Assembly: GCA_934746015.1 (NCBI GenBank)
Contig: CAKVEW010000017.1
Location: 1 to 64,000 of the forward strand
Reading direction: 5' to 3'
Origin: an uncultured Clostridium sp.
Lineage (GTDB): Bacteria > Bacillota > Clostridia > Clostridiales > Clostridiaceae
DNA length: 64,000 nt
In this document: positions 8,924 to 17,556 of the stretch, piece by piece
Layout: the number at the start of each line of letters is the position of its first letter
Position numbering within the stretch: position 1 is the first letter of the stretch
Notes under the pieces: model-generated
Seen by the model: the letters and a program-made list of their open reading frames with translations, nothing else
What the model was told of the DNA's origin: nothing
The model's database searches: none
Position numbers and translations under genes: made by a program

Positions 8924-9931
8924 TTATTTCTCCTTCATCATTAAATAAATAAAATATGGTACTCCAAATATTGATACTGTAATTCCTACTGGAATTTCAA
9001 TTGGAGAAAATAAATTTCTTGAAACTGCATCTGCAAGAAGAGTTATAATAACACTTATAATTGCTGAAATCACAACAAAATGTTTATGATAAGATCCAAC
9101 TAATTTTCTTGCTATATGTGGAGATATAAGCCCTAAGAATCCTATATTTCCTGCAAAGGCTGTTGCAGTTCCTGCTAATATAACTGCAAAGCTTAAAAAC
9201 TTTTTTCTTTCCTTCTCTATGTTTAATCCTAAGGATATTGCAAGTTCATCTGAAAGATTTAATACATCTAATTTTTTGTGATTTAATAAAACTAATATAA
9301 ACATTAAAGTTACTATTGGAATTATTACTTTTGCATAGCTCCAGCCTGATCCCCAAAGGCTTCCTGATGTCCAAACTAAAACTCTATTATAATCTCCAAC
9401 TCCTCCTCTAAAAGTAAAGAAGGTAATAAAAGCATTAAGTCCAGCATTTAATCCTATACCTATTAATAGTAGTCTTTTAGGTCTTATTCCATTTCTACTT
9501 GATAGTATATATATTATAAATGAGGAAACTGCTGCTCCTATAATTGCCATAAGAGGTAGTACAAATATAGAAAGCTGTCCAAGCTCTGCATAATAATTAC
9601 CTGTTTGATAAGTTATAAATATTACTGCTGCAACTGCTGCCCCAGCGTTTATTCCTATTATCCCTGTATCTGCTAAATCATTCTTAGTTATAGTTTGAAG
9701 TATTGCTCCAGCTGTTGATAATGCAATTGCTACAAATACTCCAACTAATAATCTTGGTAGTCTAATGCTTAATATTGCTGTATTTTGAAGTCTTGTTCCA
9801 TTTCCAAGAAGAGTCTTTATCACATCTAAAACTGATATTTTATATGTCCCCCAGCACAATGTAACAGCAAAAGAGATAACTAATAAAACTAATAAAATTC
9901 CTAAAACTATTTTAAATCTCTTTTTCTTCAT
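8924..9931 (-). CDS. Iron-siderophore ABC transporter permease (FecCD family), second subunit
   Basis: A 335-residue inner-membrane permease with about 9-10 spans. Family motifs are visible: RLPRLLVGVFVA near residue 55, GINAGAAVAAV near residue 95 and GLISPHIARKLVG near residue 270, the last being the EAA-like coupling region contacting the ATPase. Its start overlaps the stop of the first permease by 1 bp, indicating translational coupling. It probably forms a heterodimer with the neighbouring permease. Confidence 0.92.
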   Translation of the reverse strand: MKKKRFKIVLGILLVLLVISFAVTLCWGTYKISVLDVIKTLLGNGTRLQNTAILSIRLPRLLVGVFVAIALSTAGAILQTITKNDLADTGIIGINAGAAVAAVIFITYQTGNYYAELGQLSIFVLPLMAIIGAAVSSFIIYILSSRNGIRPKRLLLIGIGLNAGLNAFITFFTFRGGVGDYNRVLVWTSGSLWGSGWSYAKVIIPIVTLMFILVLLNHKKLDVLNLSDELAISLGLNIEKERKKFLSFAVILAGTATAFAGNIGFLGLISPHIARKLVGSYHKHFVVISAIISVIITLLADAVSRNLFSPIEIPVGITVSIFGVPYFIYLMMKEK

Positions 9932-10923
9932 TATCCCCTCTCCCTTCTTGCAATTGCTATGAAAAATGGTATTCCAATTAATGCTGTAAATACTCCAATA
10001 GGAGTTTCATAAGGATCAAATAACATTCTTGCTGCAATATCTGCATAAGTTAATAGAACTGCACCAAGTAAAAAAGAGCAAGGTATATTTTTTCTATAAT
10101 CTTCTCCTAATATTTTTCTTACTATTTGTGGAACTATAAGTCCAACAAAGGCAATGTTTTTACCAACTGCAACTGCTGCTGCAACCATAGGTATCATAAC
10201 CATAAGAGTTGTAAATCTTATTTTTTCTGGCTTTTCACCAAGGCCAATGGCTACATCATCTCCAAGATTTAATATATTTATTTTAGGTGATAATAAAATT
10301 GCTATAATAAATCCTATAATTCCTACAAAAAATACTAGTTTAAAATCTGCCCAACTAGCATTTCTAAATCCACCTGAAACCCAAAATCCTATCATTTGTG
10401 ATTGATTTGATAAAAGTCCAATTATTGTTGTTAAAGAAATAAAAAATGTACTCATTGCTGTTCCTGCTAAAAGTATCTTAGCAATGGAATTATTATTTGC
10501 TTTTTTAGATATAAAACCTAAAACTATAATTCCTGTTATAAGTGCTCCTATAAAAGAAGCTATCATTACGTTTTTTGTATTTATTACAATTCCTGTTGCA
10601 TAAAAAATAGCTATTACTAAGGTTGCTCCTTGGCTTACTCCTAAAATAGAAGGCTCTGCTATTGGATTTCTTGTAACCCCTTGAATCATCGCACCTGTTA
10701 CTCCTAATATTCCTCCTGTAAATAATACAGAAAGTGCTCTTGGAATTCTCACATCTCTAACTAACATAAGTTCTAAGGTTTCACTATAATTAAAGATGCT
10801 ATCTAAAATATCTCTAAAACCAATATGAACTGATCCTAGCCTTACAGCTAGAACCAGTCCTCCTATTAAAAGTAACAAACTACAAATTACAAATATTGCT
10901 GTATGTTTCTTACTTTGTTTCAT
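9931..10923 (-). CDS. Iron-siderophore ABC transporter permease (FecCD family), first subunit
   Basis: A 330-residue paralogue of the next permease. It shows RIPRALSVLFTGGILGVTGA near residue 57, EPSILGVSQGA near residue 90, and GLIVPQIVRKILG near residue 265. The start codon overlaps the end of the binding-protein gene by 14 bp. Together with the adjacent permease, ATPase and lipoprotein it completes a periplasmic-binding-protein type iron importer. Confidence 0.92.
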   Translation of the reverse strand: MKQSKKHTAIFVICSLLLLIGGLVLAVRLGSVHIGFRDILDSIFNYSETLELMLVRDVRIPRALSVLFTGGILGVTGAMIQGVTRNPIAEPSILGVSQGATLVIAIFYATGIVINTKNVMIASFIGALITGIIVLGFISKKANNNSIAKILLAGTAMSTFFISLTTIIGLLSNQSQMIGFWVSGGFRNASWADFKLVFFVGIIGFIIAILLSPKINILNLGDDVAIGLGEKPEKIRFTTLMVMIPMVAAAVAVGKNIAFVGLIVPQIVRKILGEDYRKNIPCSFLLGAVLLTYADIAARMLFDPYETPIGVFTALIGIPFFIAIARRERG

Positions 10924-11860
10924 TTAACATTTCACCTATTTCATCTACTAATAATTCTCTTCCGATTGAGCTATATCCTTGGTTAAAGTATGGTGATGAA
11001 TCTAATACTACTACTTTTCCTTCTTTAACTGCAGGTAAGCTATTCCATATTGCATTACTTTGTAACCCAGCTAAATCTTCTGCTGTTGCAATTGCAAATA
11101 TATAATCTGCTTTAATTGATGCTAATCCTTCATAAGTTACAACTGGAAGGCTTATATCACTTTGTTCTGGCATTCCTTCTGGTTTCTTAAGTCCCATATC
11201 TTCATATAAAACGCTACCAAATCCTGCTCCATCAAATACGAAGAATTGACCACCACTTGCTAAGAATGAAAGATATGTAGTATCTTCACCATATTCTGAT
11301 TTAATCTTATCTCCAGCTTCCTTTGCCTTAGCTTCATAATTTGCTAACCATTTGTTTGCTGCATCTTCTTTATCAAATACTTTTGCAAATGCCTTTACAT
11401 CATCTTTCCAATTTAATGCTTCTAATTGAATCATAACTGTTGGAGCAATTTCACTTAATTGATCATACATCTTCTCTTGAACTGTTGATATAACTATTAA
11501 GTCTGGGTTTAAATTCATAACTGCTTCTACATCCATAGTATCTTGCATGCTATAACCTAAAATTTCAGCTCCTTTTAATGTATCTTCTAAATATGAAGGG
11601 AACTTAGTGTAATCATAAGCATCACTATTTGCAGTTCCTATAACTTTATATCCTAAAATTGATAAAATATCACTATTACCACTTAAATCTACTATTCTTT
11701 GAGGTTCTGCTGGTATTTCTACTTCTCCTCTAACGTCTGTAACTGTTACTGTCTTTTCTGAAGTTTTATCATTACTTGTACCACCATTAACTCCGCAACC
11801 AACTAACATTACTGCTGTCATGCATGTAGCTACTAAAGTTTTTAATATATTCTTTTTCAT
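10910..11860 (-). CDS. Iron-siderophore binding lipoprotein of an ABC importer
   Basis: A 316-residue substrate-binding lipoprotein. Residues 1-22 are a lipoprotein signal with lipobox LVGC. The mature part begins with a Ser/Thr linker, then VTDVRGEVEIPAEPQRIV, the typical opening of the FepB/FhuD (PF01497) fold. It is the first gene of the operon, with CGGAGG 6 nt before the ATG. Two Fur-box-like sites and a promoter lie upstream, so iron repression is likely. The ligand is not predictable from sequence alone. Confidence 0.92.
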   Translation of the reverse strand: MKKNILKTLVATCMTAVMLVGCGVNGGTSNDKTSEKTVTVTDVRGEVEIPAEPQRIVDLSGNSDILSILGYKVIGTANSDAYDYTKFPSYLEDTLKGAEILGYSMQDTMDVEAVMNLNPDLIVISTVQEKMYDQLSEIAPTVMIQLEALNWKDDVKAFAKVFDKEDAANKWLANYEAKAKEAGDKIKSEYGEDTTYLSFLASGGQFFVFDGAGFGSVLYEDMGLKKPEGMPEQSDISLPVVTYEGLASIKADYIFAIATAEDLAGLQSNAIWNSLPAVKEGKVVVLDSSPYFNQGYSSIGRELLVDEIGEMLNETK

Positions 11861-11879
11861 ATTATACCTCCGTCATATT

Positions 11880-11894
11880 TGATAATTATTTTCA
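11880..11894. promoter_or_regulatory. Fur box (proximal)
   Basis: TGATAATTATTTTCA matches the 7-1-7 Fur consensus (TGATAAT-N-ATTATCA) at 13 of 14 specified positions. It lies in the leader of the binding-protein gene, about 20 bp before its start. Confidence 0.7.
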
Positions 11895-11915
11895 TCATTT
11901 CTTTTCTCCTGTTGA

Positions 11916-11944
11916 ATTGTATATGATATTCATTCTCAACACAA
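11916..11944 (-). promoter_or_regulatory. Candidate promoter of the siderophore uptake operon
   Basis: On the minus strand TTGTGT (11939-11944) and TACAAT (11916-11921) are separated by 17 bp. The -10 is good and the -35 weak. The distal Fur box fills the spacer. Confidence 0.5.
11924..11938. promoter_or_regulatory. Fur box (distal)
   Basis: TGATATTCATTCTCA matches the Fur 7-1-7 consensus at 12 of 14 specified positions and lies inside the spacer of the candidate promoter. With the site at 11880 it gives a two-box iron-responsive control region between the divergent operon and AraC gene. Confidence 0.7.
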
Positions 11945-12101
11945 TATTTGCACCTAATTTAATAATTTTATCATCTATTATAATAAAATTGTGTTATAAT
12001 ACTACATATTTAGTTACTAATATTATTACCAATGCATAAATTAAAAATGTAAATTTATAAATAGAATTTTATATATTTATTTATATAGAAAGGACACTAC
12101 T

Positions 12102-13106
12102 ATGATTTGTAAAACTACAAAAGAATTTCAAAATCAGGTACTTAAAAAAATGACATTTTCTCCATACCCCAGGGGAAATTATACTATATATAAGAATTCA
12201 AAAAGACCTGAACTAGGTTATTTTATTAAATATTCAAGAGATGGCTACTATGACTTTGGTATTGGAGATTATACAATCCCAGAGAATTTTACACTTTCCT
12301 TTGAACATAAAGAAGAATTTATTAGATTTGGAACTGTTTATACTGGAGAAACTAAATTTAAAATAGAAAATAATCCTGTTTCATCCTTTACTCCTTCTTC
12401 CTTCTTCGTTGTAGAAAAAGGAATTAAAGGAAAACAGGCATGGAAAAAGGGGCAACACCTTCATGGTGCAGAAATAACAATTTACAAGAAATATTTTGAT
12501 GAAGTAATAAATCCAAACTTTAAGAATACTGTAGATTTTAATAATTTCATTAATAATTATACTTATAGATATTTACCTCTTGAAATAGCATCAATTATTC
12601 AAAATATAAGGAATCTAGCTCAATTTCATGAATTAACGCCTTTATGTTTAGAAAGTAAAATTTTAGAATGTATTGATATAATCTCTAAAGAAGTACATTC
12701 ATCTCCAGAAAATACTTTCACCAATCAATTAAATTATGGTGATATAAAAATAGGAAAAAATAGATCTGTAAAATTAACAGCTTCAGATGCAAATGCAATA
12801 CAAAAAGCTTATGATATTTTAACTAAGGAAGCTTGTAATCCACCTACTATTGCAACCTTAAGTAAAATGGTTTTTCTTAATGAACAAAAGTTAAAGGCAG
12901 GCTTTTCTGCAAAATATCATATGTCTATTAGTGAATATACTAATTCCATTAGAATGACTATAGCAGAAAACTTACTTTCTACCACAGAATTAAGTGTAGA
13001 TGAAATATCTAAGATGGTTGGCTACAATTATAGTGGAAACTTTGTGAAGATGTTTAAAAAGGTTCATGGGAAAACCCCTCTAGCCTTTAGAAAAGGAAAA
13101 AATTAG
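12102..13106 (+). CDS. AraC-family transcriptional regulator, probable activator of the siderophore operon
   Basis: A 334-residue protein. The C-terminal part (about 235-333) is an AraC/XylS double helix-turn-helix ending SGNFVKMFKKVHGKTPLAFRKG. The N-terminal 200 residues are an unclassified sensing region without the usual cupin signature. AraC genes beside FecCD operons (the PchR/YbtA group) commonly activate siderophore uptake when ligand is present, so that role is inferred from the divergent arrangement. AGAAAGGA lies 9 nt before the ATG. It shares the Fur-box intergenic region, so it is probably also iron repressed. Confidence 0.85.
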   Translation: MICKTTKEFQNQVLKKMTFSPYPRGNYTIYKNSKRPELGYFIKYSRDGYYDFGIGDYTIPENFTLSFEHKEEFIRFGTVYTGETKFKIENNPVSSFTPSSFFVVEKGIKGKQAWKKGQHLHGAEITIYKKYFDEVINPNFKNTVDFNNFINNYTYRYLPLEIASIIQNIRNLAQFHELTPLCLESKILECIDIISKEVHSSPENTFTNQLNYGDIKIGKNRSVKLTASDANAIQKAYDILTKEACNPPTIATLSKMVFLNEQKLKAGFSAKYHMSISEYTNSIRMTIAENLLSTTELSVDEISKMVGYNYSGNFVKMFKKVHGKTPLAFRKGKN

Positions 13107-13141
13107 TTGAAAATACTATTATTTAGAGTTAAAATTAAACT

Positions 13142-13163
13142 ATATATAACATTTGTTATATAT
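13142..13163. promoter_or_regulatory. Candidate TetR operator (9-bp dyad)
   Basis: ATATATAAC (13142-13150) and GTTATATAT (13155-13163) are perfect inverted repeats with a 4-bp spacer, 30 bp before the TetR start. Size and position suit autoregulation by the TetR-family protein. No footprint evidence exists here. Confidence 0.5.
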
Positions 13164-13192
13164 CTAGTGTTATTTTTAAAGGAGATTGTACT

Positions 13193-13750
13193 ATGCCACC
13201 TAAAATACAGATAACAAAAGAAAAAATCATTGAAACTTCTATAAATATTGTCCGTAGAAGTGGTATAAATTCATTAAATGCAAGAGCAATAGCAAAAGAA
13301 TTAAACTGTTCTACTCAACCAATTTTTAGTAATTATTCTTCTATGGAGGAACTGAAAAAAGATGTAATTAATTCAGCTAAATCACTCTATAACAAATATA
13401 TAGAAGAAGGATTTAATGATCCAAATTATCCAAAATACAAATCAAGTGGAATTTCATATATTAAATTTGCAAAGGAAGAAAAAGAACTCTTTAAGCTACT
13501 TTTTATGAGAGACCGTTCTAATGAAAAAATTGAAGATGAAAAAGAATCACTAGGAAAAATTATTAGTATTATTTCTTCAAATCTAAATATTAGCTATGAT
13601 GATGCATTTAACTTTCATATATCAATGTGGCTTTATACCCATGGTATTGCAACTATGATTGCAACATCTTATTTAGATTGGGATTGGGATACTATTGATA
13701 AAATACTTTCAGATGCCTATGAAGGAATGAAATATACTTACAAAAAATAA
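13193..13750 (+). CDS. TetR/AcrR-family transcriptional regulator
   Basis: A 185-residue protein. The N-terminal 50 residues form the TetR helix-turn-helix (RSGINSLNARAIAKELNCSTQPIFSNYSSMEELKKDV). The remainder is an all-helical ligand-binding domain with a WLYTHGIATMIA segment, as in the WHG-type C-terminal domain. AAGGAG lies upstream of the ATG. It is 25 bp before an ABC ATPase gene on the same strand and probably represses that operon; the inducer is unknown. Confidence 0.88.
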   Translation: MPPKIQITKEKIIETSINIVRRSGINSLNARAIAKELNCSTQPIFSNYSSMEELKKDVINSAKSLYNKYIEEGFNDPNYPKYKSSGISYIKFAKEEKELFKLLFMRDRSNEKIEDEKESLGKIISIISSNLNISYDDAFNFHISMWLYTHGIATMIATSYLDWDWDTIDKILSDAYEGMKYTYKK

Positions 13751-13775
13751 TAATATTCCGTAAGGGGGAATTAAA

Positions 13776-14621
13776 ATGGAAAATGTATTGATAGTAGATA
13801 ATCTTTGCAAAGAATATCCAAAATTTCAACTAAATAATGTTTCCTTTTCAGTAGAAAAAGGCTCAATAATGGGCTTCATAGGTAGAAATGGTGCTGGGAA
13901 AACCACAACCTTAAAAGCACTTTTGAATTTAGTTCATCCAAGCTCTGGAACAATAGAGTTCTTTGGTTTAAATTTTAAGGATAATGAAAAGGAAATAAAA
14001 CAACGTATTGGATATGCTGCTGGTGGTCTTAATTATTATCAACGTAAGAAAATCAAAGATATTGTTTCCATAACAAAATCCTTTTATTCTAATTGGGATG
14101 ATAACTTATACCATAGTTATTTAAAGAGATTTTCCTTAGATGACGAAAAAAAACTGATAGAATTATCTGAAGGAATGAAGGTAAAATTTAATTTAGCAAT
14201 TTCACTTTCCCATCATGCAGAACTTCTTATTTTGGACGAGCCTACTAGTGGCCTTGATCCAGTTTCTCGTGATGATTTACTAGAAGTATTTTTAGATTTA
14301 GCAAAGGATGGGGTATCAATTTTATTTTCTACTCATATCACATCTGATCTAGATAAATGTGCAGATTCAATTACCTACATTCAAAATGGTAAAATAATAG
14401 CTTCTGATAAAACCAATAGCTTTGTAAATAGTTATCGCTTAATAGATGTACCTAATACAATTAGTGAAAATCAAAGGAATGCCTTTATTGGAATAAGTAG
14501 AAATAAGAATGGAGATACAGCCTTAATTCACAAATCTGATTTAAATAAATTTGCTGACTTAACTCTTACTGTTCCTGATTTAGAAACTATTATGGTTCAC
14601 CTTGAAAAGGAGGGAGATTAA
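13776..14621 (+). CDS. ABC transporter ATP-binding protein (YtrB-like)
   Basis: A 281-residue ATPase with Walker A GRNGAGKTT (about residue 37), Walker B LLILDEPTSGLDP and H-switch STHIT. The signature reads LSEGMKVKF instead of LSGGQ, as is common in the YtrB branch. GGGGG precedes the ATG. It overlaps the permease gene by 1 bp. The pair resembles TetR- or GntR-controlled drug- or envelope-stress ABC-2 transporters; the substrate is unknown. Confidence 0.88.
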   Translation: MENVLIVDNLCKEYPKFQLNNVSFSVEKGSIMGFIGRNGAGKTTTLKALLNLVHPSSGTIEFFGLNFKDNEKEIKQRIGYAAGGLNYYQRKKIKDIVSITKSFYSNWDDNLYHSYLKRFSLDDEKKLIELSEGMKVKFNLAISLSHHAELLILDEPTSGLDPVSRDDLLEVFLDLAKDGVSILFSTHITSDLDKCADSITYIQNGKIIASDKTNSFVNSYRLIDVPNTISENQRNAFIGISRNKNGDTALIHKSDLNKFADLTLTVPDLETIMVHLEKEGD

Positions 14622-15274
14622 TGAAAGAGCTACTAAGAAAAGAAATTATACTTACAGCATCACCTTTAACTTATTTTTTTATTGCTTTTTCACTTATGAC
14701 ACTTATACCAGGATACCCTATTCTCGTTGGTTCATTTTTTGTGTGCCTAGGAATTTTTTATTCTTTTCAGTATGCCCGTGAATATAATGATACCTTATAT
14801 ACAGCTTTACTACCTGTACGCAAAAGTGATGTAGTTAAGGCTAAATATGAATTTACTATATTTATTCAAATTATTACTTTTATATTGAATATTATACTTA
14901 CAATTATTCGTTTAATATTATTCAAGGATTCAAAAGTATATGTAGAAAATCCATTAATGAATGCAAATCTAGCCTACCTTGGATATGTACTAATTATATT
15001 TGCTTTATTTAATTTGATTTTCTTAAAAGGCTTCTTTAAAACAGCTTATTACATTGGTAAGCCTTTTATAATTTATAGCATATCATCTTTTGTAGTAATA
15101 ACAATAGGTGAGACCTTGCATCATATGCCTAGACTTTCACTTTTAAATTCAACTAAATCAGATGGATTTGCTATACAAAGCTTTGTACTTGTCATTGGTA
15201 TTTTATTTTATATAATAAGTACTTATCTATCCTTTACTAAATCAAAGAATTTATTTAATACCATTGATTTATAA
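14621..15274 (+). CDS. ABC-2 type permease subunit
   Basis: A 217-residue integral membrane protein with about six hydrophobic segments (near 13-50, 82-105, 115-140, 148-165 and 185-205). It is translationally coupled to the ATPase (ATG overlaps its stop by 1 bp, GGAGGGAG upstream). The sequence resembles the ABC2_membrane_5 type of small permeases. It is the last gene before the terminator at 15303-15336. Confidence 0.8.
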   Translation: MKELLRKEIILTASPLTYFFIAFSLMTLIPGYPILVGSFFVCLGIFYSFQYAREYNDTLYTALLPVRKSDVVKAKYEFTIFIQIITFILNIILTIIRLILFKDSKVYVENPLMNANLAYLGYVLIIFALFNLIFLKGFFKTAYYIGKPFIIYSISSFVVITIGETLHHMPRLSLLNSTKSDGFAIQSFVLVIGILFYIISTYLSFTKSKNLFNTIDL

Positions 15275-15302
15275 AAATAAGATAAATTCTAAAAAATAAA
15301 AA

Positions 15303-15336
15303 AATCCTAGGATTTACTTTCAAACTCCCTAGGATT
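15303..15336. terminator. Bidirectional terminator between convergent permease and MerR genes
   Basis: AATCCTAGG (15303-15311) and CCTAGGATT (15328-15336) form a 9-bp stem, with an A-run on the left and TCTTTATTTT on the right. It serves the permease gene on the plus strand and the MerR gene on the minus strand. Confidence 0.85.
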
Positions 15337-15343
15337 CTTTATT

Positions 15344-15790
15344 TTAATTTTCAGCCAGCCATTTCTTCACATCATGAAATTCCTCTGGCAAATCTTCTAT
15401 TGTCATATTATCGTGAATAGTTGTTGTGCCTGCTGCTTTTGCTGTCTCGTAATACCAGCATTTATAATTAATAGTATCAAGAGTTCTTTGCAAATCTAAT
15501 ATCTGCTTTTCTACCTCTTTTTTCCTACGCTTGAAAAGCTCAAGCCTTTCATCCATGGTTTCATCCCCCTTCATAACCATTTGGATGAAAAGATTAATTT
15601 CCTTCAAGGACATTCCTGACTTCTTTAAGCATTCAACAATTTGCAAAAACTCATAATCCTTATTTGTAAACCTTCTAATTCCTCCACTAGTACGTTCTAC
15701 AAAAGGAAGTAACCCCTTTTTGTCATAAAAACGTAATGTTGATGTAGGTACTCCAAGTTTTTTTGCCATCTCCCCTATAGAATAAAACAT
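15344..15790 (-). CDS. MerR-family regulator (NmlR/AdhR-like)
   Basis: A 148-residue protein with an N-terminal MerR helix-turn-helix (MFYSIGEMAKKLGVPTSTLR, then FYDKKGLLPFVERT) and a coiled-coil dimer helix (about 80-115). It resembles the aldehyde/thiol-responsive AdhR/NmlR group in length and layout. I start it at the ATG at 15790. The alternative TTG at 15805 overlaps the GGAGGATG ribosome binding site itself. Beside it is a promoter with a 19-bp spacer, typical of MerR targets, pointing away from the gene (15826-15856). Confidence 0.88.
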   Translation of the reverse strand: MFYSIGEMAKKLGVPTSTLRFYDKKGLLPFVERTSGGIRRFTNKDYEFLQIVECLKKSGMSLKEINLFIQMVMKGDETMDERLELFKRRKKEVEKQILDLQRTLDTINYKCWYYETAKAAGTTTIHDNMTIEDLPEEFHDVKKWLAEN

Positions 15791-15825
15791 TTTATCATCC
15801 TCCAATTTTTTATACCTAAATCAAA

Positions 15826-15856
15826 TTGACTTAAACCTTAGTTCAGCTTATATAAT
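15826..15856 (+). promoter_or_regulatory. MerR-type promoter with 19-bp spacer, no gene downstream
   Basis: TTGACT (15826-15831) and TATAAT (15851-15856) are near-perfect hexamers separated by 19 bp, the spacing that MerR proteins correct by DNA distortion. The spacer holds an imperfect dyad (CTTAAAC..GTTCAG). It points right, where only about 120 bp of non-coding DNA precede the 3' end of a convergent gene. Confidence 0.65.
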
Positions 15857-15978
15857 TAAATTATACCTATTATATTAAAATATATAGTAACTAGTTGTCA
15901 AAATAATAAAGCATAAATATAATGAAGGAATTCTCTCTTATCCTAATATTAATGTATCTATTAATAGCCTTCTATATC

Positions 15979-16620
15979 TTATTTAAACTCGTTGTATTCT
16001 TTTCTTGAAAATTTATGATGCTTCATGCAAGCAACTAATGGCATTTCGTATCCTTCATCTGTAAAGTTTATTTCAGTAAGGCTTGTCTGCTTTATAAATG
16101 GAGGATCCCATAAAGTATCTATATCTCTATTCTCTAATGCTGTTAAATATGATTTTAAAGTAATTGTATGGGTTACTATTAAAATAGTCTTTCCTTTTTC
16201 TTTTTCTAAAATCTCATTTACAGCTTTAAAGGCTCTATCTTTAACTTCATAAAAGCTTTCTCCATTTCCTGTTGGAATATATTTTGATGGCACATTCCAG
16301 AAGTTATAATAATTTTCTTCACTTATGGATTTCATCTCTTCTTGATTTAGGCCTTCCCATCCACCAATTCTTATTTCTTTTAGTCCATCATGAGCAATTA
16401 AAGGAATATTTCTGTCTCCTTTAACAATTTTAGCAGTATTAAATGCTCTTCCGATTGGACTAGCATATATAACATCTATATGTAAATCTTTCATTCTTTC
16501 CCCAAGCCATTTTGCTTGATTTACTCCTAATTCAGTTAATGGTGAATCTCCCCACCCCTGCATTATTCCTTTTTCATTCCATTCTGTTTCACCATGCCTA
16601 GTGATATATAACTTAGTCAT
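15979..16620 (-). CDS. Histidine phosphatase family protein (phosphoglycerate mutase-like)
   Basis: A 213-residue cytoplasmic enzyme. The catalytic RHG motif (ITRHGETEWN, residues 5-14) supplies the phosphohistidine, the second His is in VTHTITLK (about 150), and the Arg/Glu pocket is represented by ASPIGRAFNTA and EIRIGGWEG. GGAGGG lies 6 nt before the ATG. This family includes cofactor-dependent mutases, CobC-type phosphatases and broad sugar phosphatases. The sequence does not settle the substrate, and the neighbours give no clue. Confidence 0.85.
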   Translation of the reverse strand: MTKLYITRHGETEWNEKGIMQGWGDSPLTELGVNQAKWLGERMKDLHIDVIYASPIGRAFNTAKIVKGDRNIPLIAHDGLKEIRIGGWEGLNQEEMKSISEENYYNFWNVPSKYIPTGNGESFYEVKDRAFKAVNEILEKEKGKTILIVTHTITLKSYLTALENRDIDTLWDPPFIKQTSLTEINFTDEGYEMPLVACMKHHKFSRKEYNEFK

Positions 16621-16773
16621 AATACCCTCCCCTAATAAAATCTCTTCTTATATTATACACTCTCTAAAAAATACTTAATATTAAAAATTAAATTGCTTAT
16701 TTAATTAATTTTTAATTATGTATATAATATTATATAAAAGTAGTATTTTGTTAAAAATATAGGAGGTGAACTT

Positions 16774-17091
16774 TTGATTACTAATGTTGAGTTTAATTTA
16801 GATAAAAAAATAGTAGAAGAGATTTATGAAATAGCAAGTAAATATAAAAGCATTAGTAAAATTCTCTTATTTGGTTCTAGGGCTCGTAGAGATAATTCAC
16901 CTAAAAGTGATATAGATTTAGCAATATATGTTGATGATGATTCATCTAATTTATCAGATTTTATTTATGATATAGAAAATAATACAAGTACCTTACTAGA
17001 ATTTGATTTTACTAATATTAAGGAAGTAAATGATAGTTTTTTCATAGAACAAGTTGAAAGAGAGGGAATCCCTATATATGAGAAATGTTGA
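16774..17091 (+). CDS. mntA: MntA-type nucleotidyltransferase antitoxin
   Basis: A 105-residue minimal nucleotidyltransferase. The GSxxR...DxD signature is clear: GSRARRDNSPKSDIDLAIY, with the two metal-binding Asp. In studied MNT/HEPN pairs such proteins modify and neutralise the toxin by adding AMP to a Tyr near its active site. The start is a TTG with AGGAGG 7 nt upstream. It overlaps the HepT-like gene by 14 bp, consistent with a co-translated pair. Function is inferred from family and arrangement. Confidence 0.85.
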   Translation: MITNVEFNLDKKIVEEIYEIASKYKSISKILLFGSRARRDNSPKSDIDLAIYVDDDSSNLSDFIYDIENNTSTLLEFDFTNIKEVNDSFFIEQVEREGIPIYEKC

Positions 17092-17473
17092 ATTTAAATA
17101 TATGAATTTAAAGAAAGCATATACTAAGCTTAAAGAAGTCAGTGATATATACGATGGAAATAATGATATAATTAGAGATTCTTTAATTCAAAGATTTAAG
17201 TTTACATATGAGCTAACTCATAAGACTTTAAAAGAATTTATGAAATATCTAGGTGTCACTTTAGAAAACTCTTTTCCAAGAACAATATTTAAAAAAGCAT
17301 ATGTAAATAATTTAATTTCTGATGATAAGGTTTGGATTAATCTTTTAGAAGATAGAAATTCAACTTCCCATATTTATAATGAAAATATGGCTGAAGAAAT
17401 TGCAGATAGAATAAAAAATCAATATGTTTCCGCTATTAAGGAACTAATAGATAATTTAGAAAAACTATTATAA
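17078..17473 (+). CDS. hepT: HepT-like HEPN-domain toxin (HI0074 family)
   Basis: A 131-residue all-helical protein. The RX4HXY motif expected of HepT ribonucleases is present near the C-terminus (RNSTSHIY in EDRNSTSHIYNENMAE). The Arg and His form the RNase site and the Tyr is the known acceptor of AMP in related systems. I start it at the ATG at 17078, preceded by GAGAGGGA. An in-frame TTG at 17054 would add eight residues. It overlaps the upstream nucleotidyltransferase gene. Older annotations call this family nucleotidyltransferase substrate-binding protein. Confidence 0.85.
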   Translation: MRNVEFKYMNLKKAYTKLKEVSDIYDGNNDIIRDSLIQRFKFTYELTHKTLKEFMKYLGVTLENSFPRTIFKKAYVNNLISDDKVWINLLEDRNSTSHIYNENMAEEIADRIKNQYVSAIKELIDNLEKLL

Positions 17474-17503
17474 TAAAGGTGGTATAGTAATATCGCCTTT
17501 ATT
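17472..17503 (+). terminator. Intrinsic terminator of the mntA-hepT pair
   Basis: AATAAAGG (17472-17479) and CCTTTATT (17496-17503) form a stem immediately at the hepT stop codon, with a weak T-rich tail. Confidence 0.6.
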
Positions 17504-17556
17504 GTAATAGTCTATTTTTTTTATTAGGTGGCTCTTTATACTTATTTCAAAAAAAT

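Noticed and set aside
12167..12176. CCCCAGGGGA in the AraC gene as another copy of the duplicated hairpin
   Set aside because: Only a 9-bp self-complementary core inside codons for Pro-Arg-Gly; no second arm.
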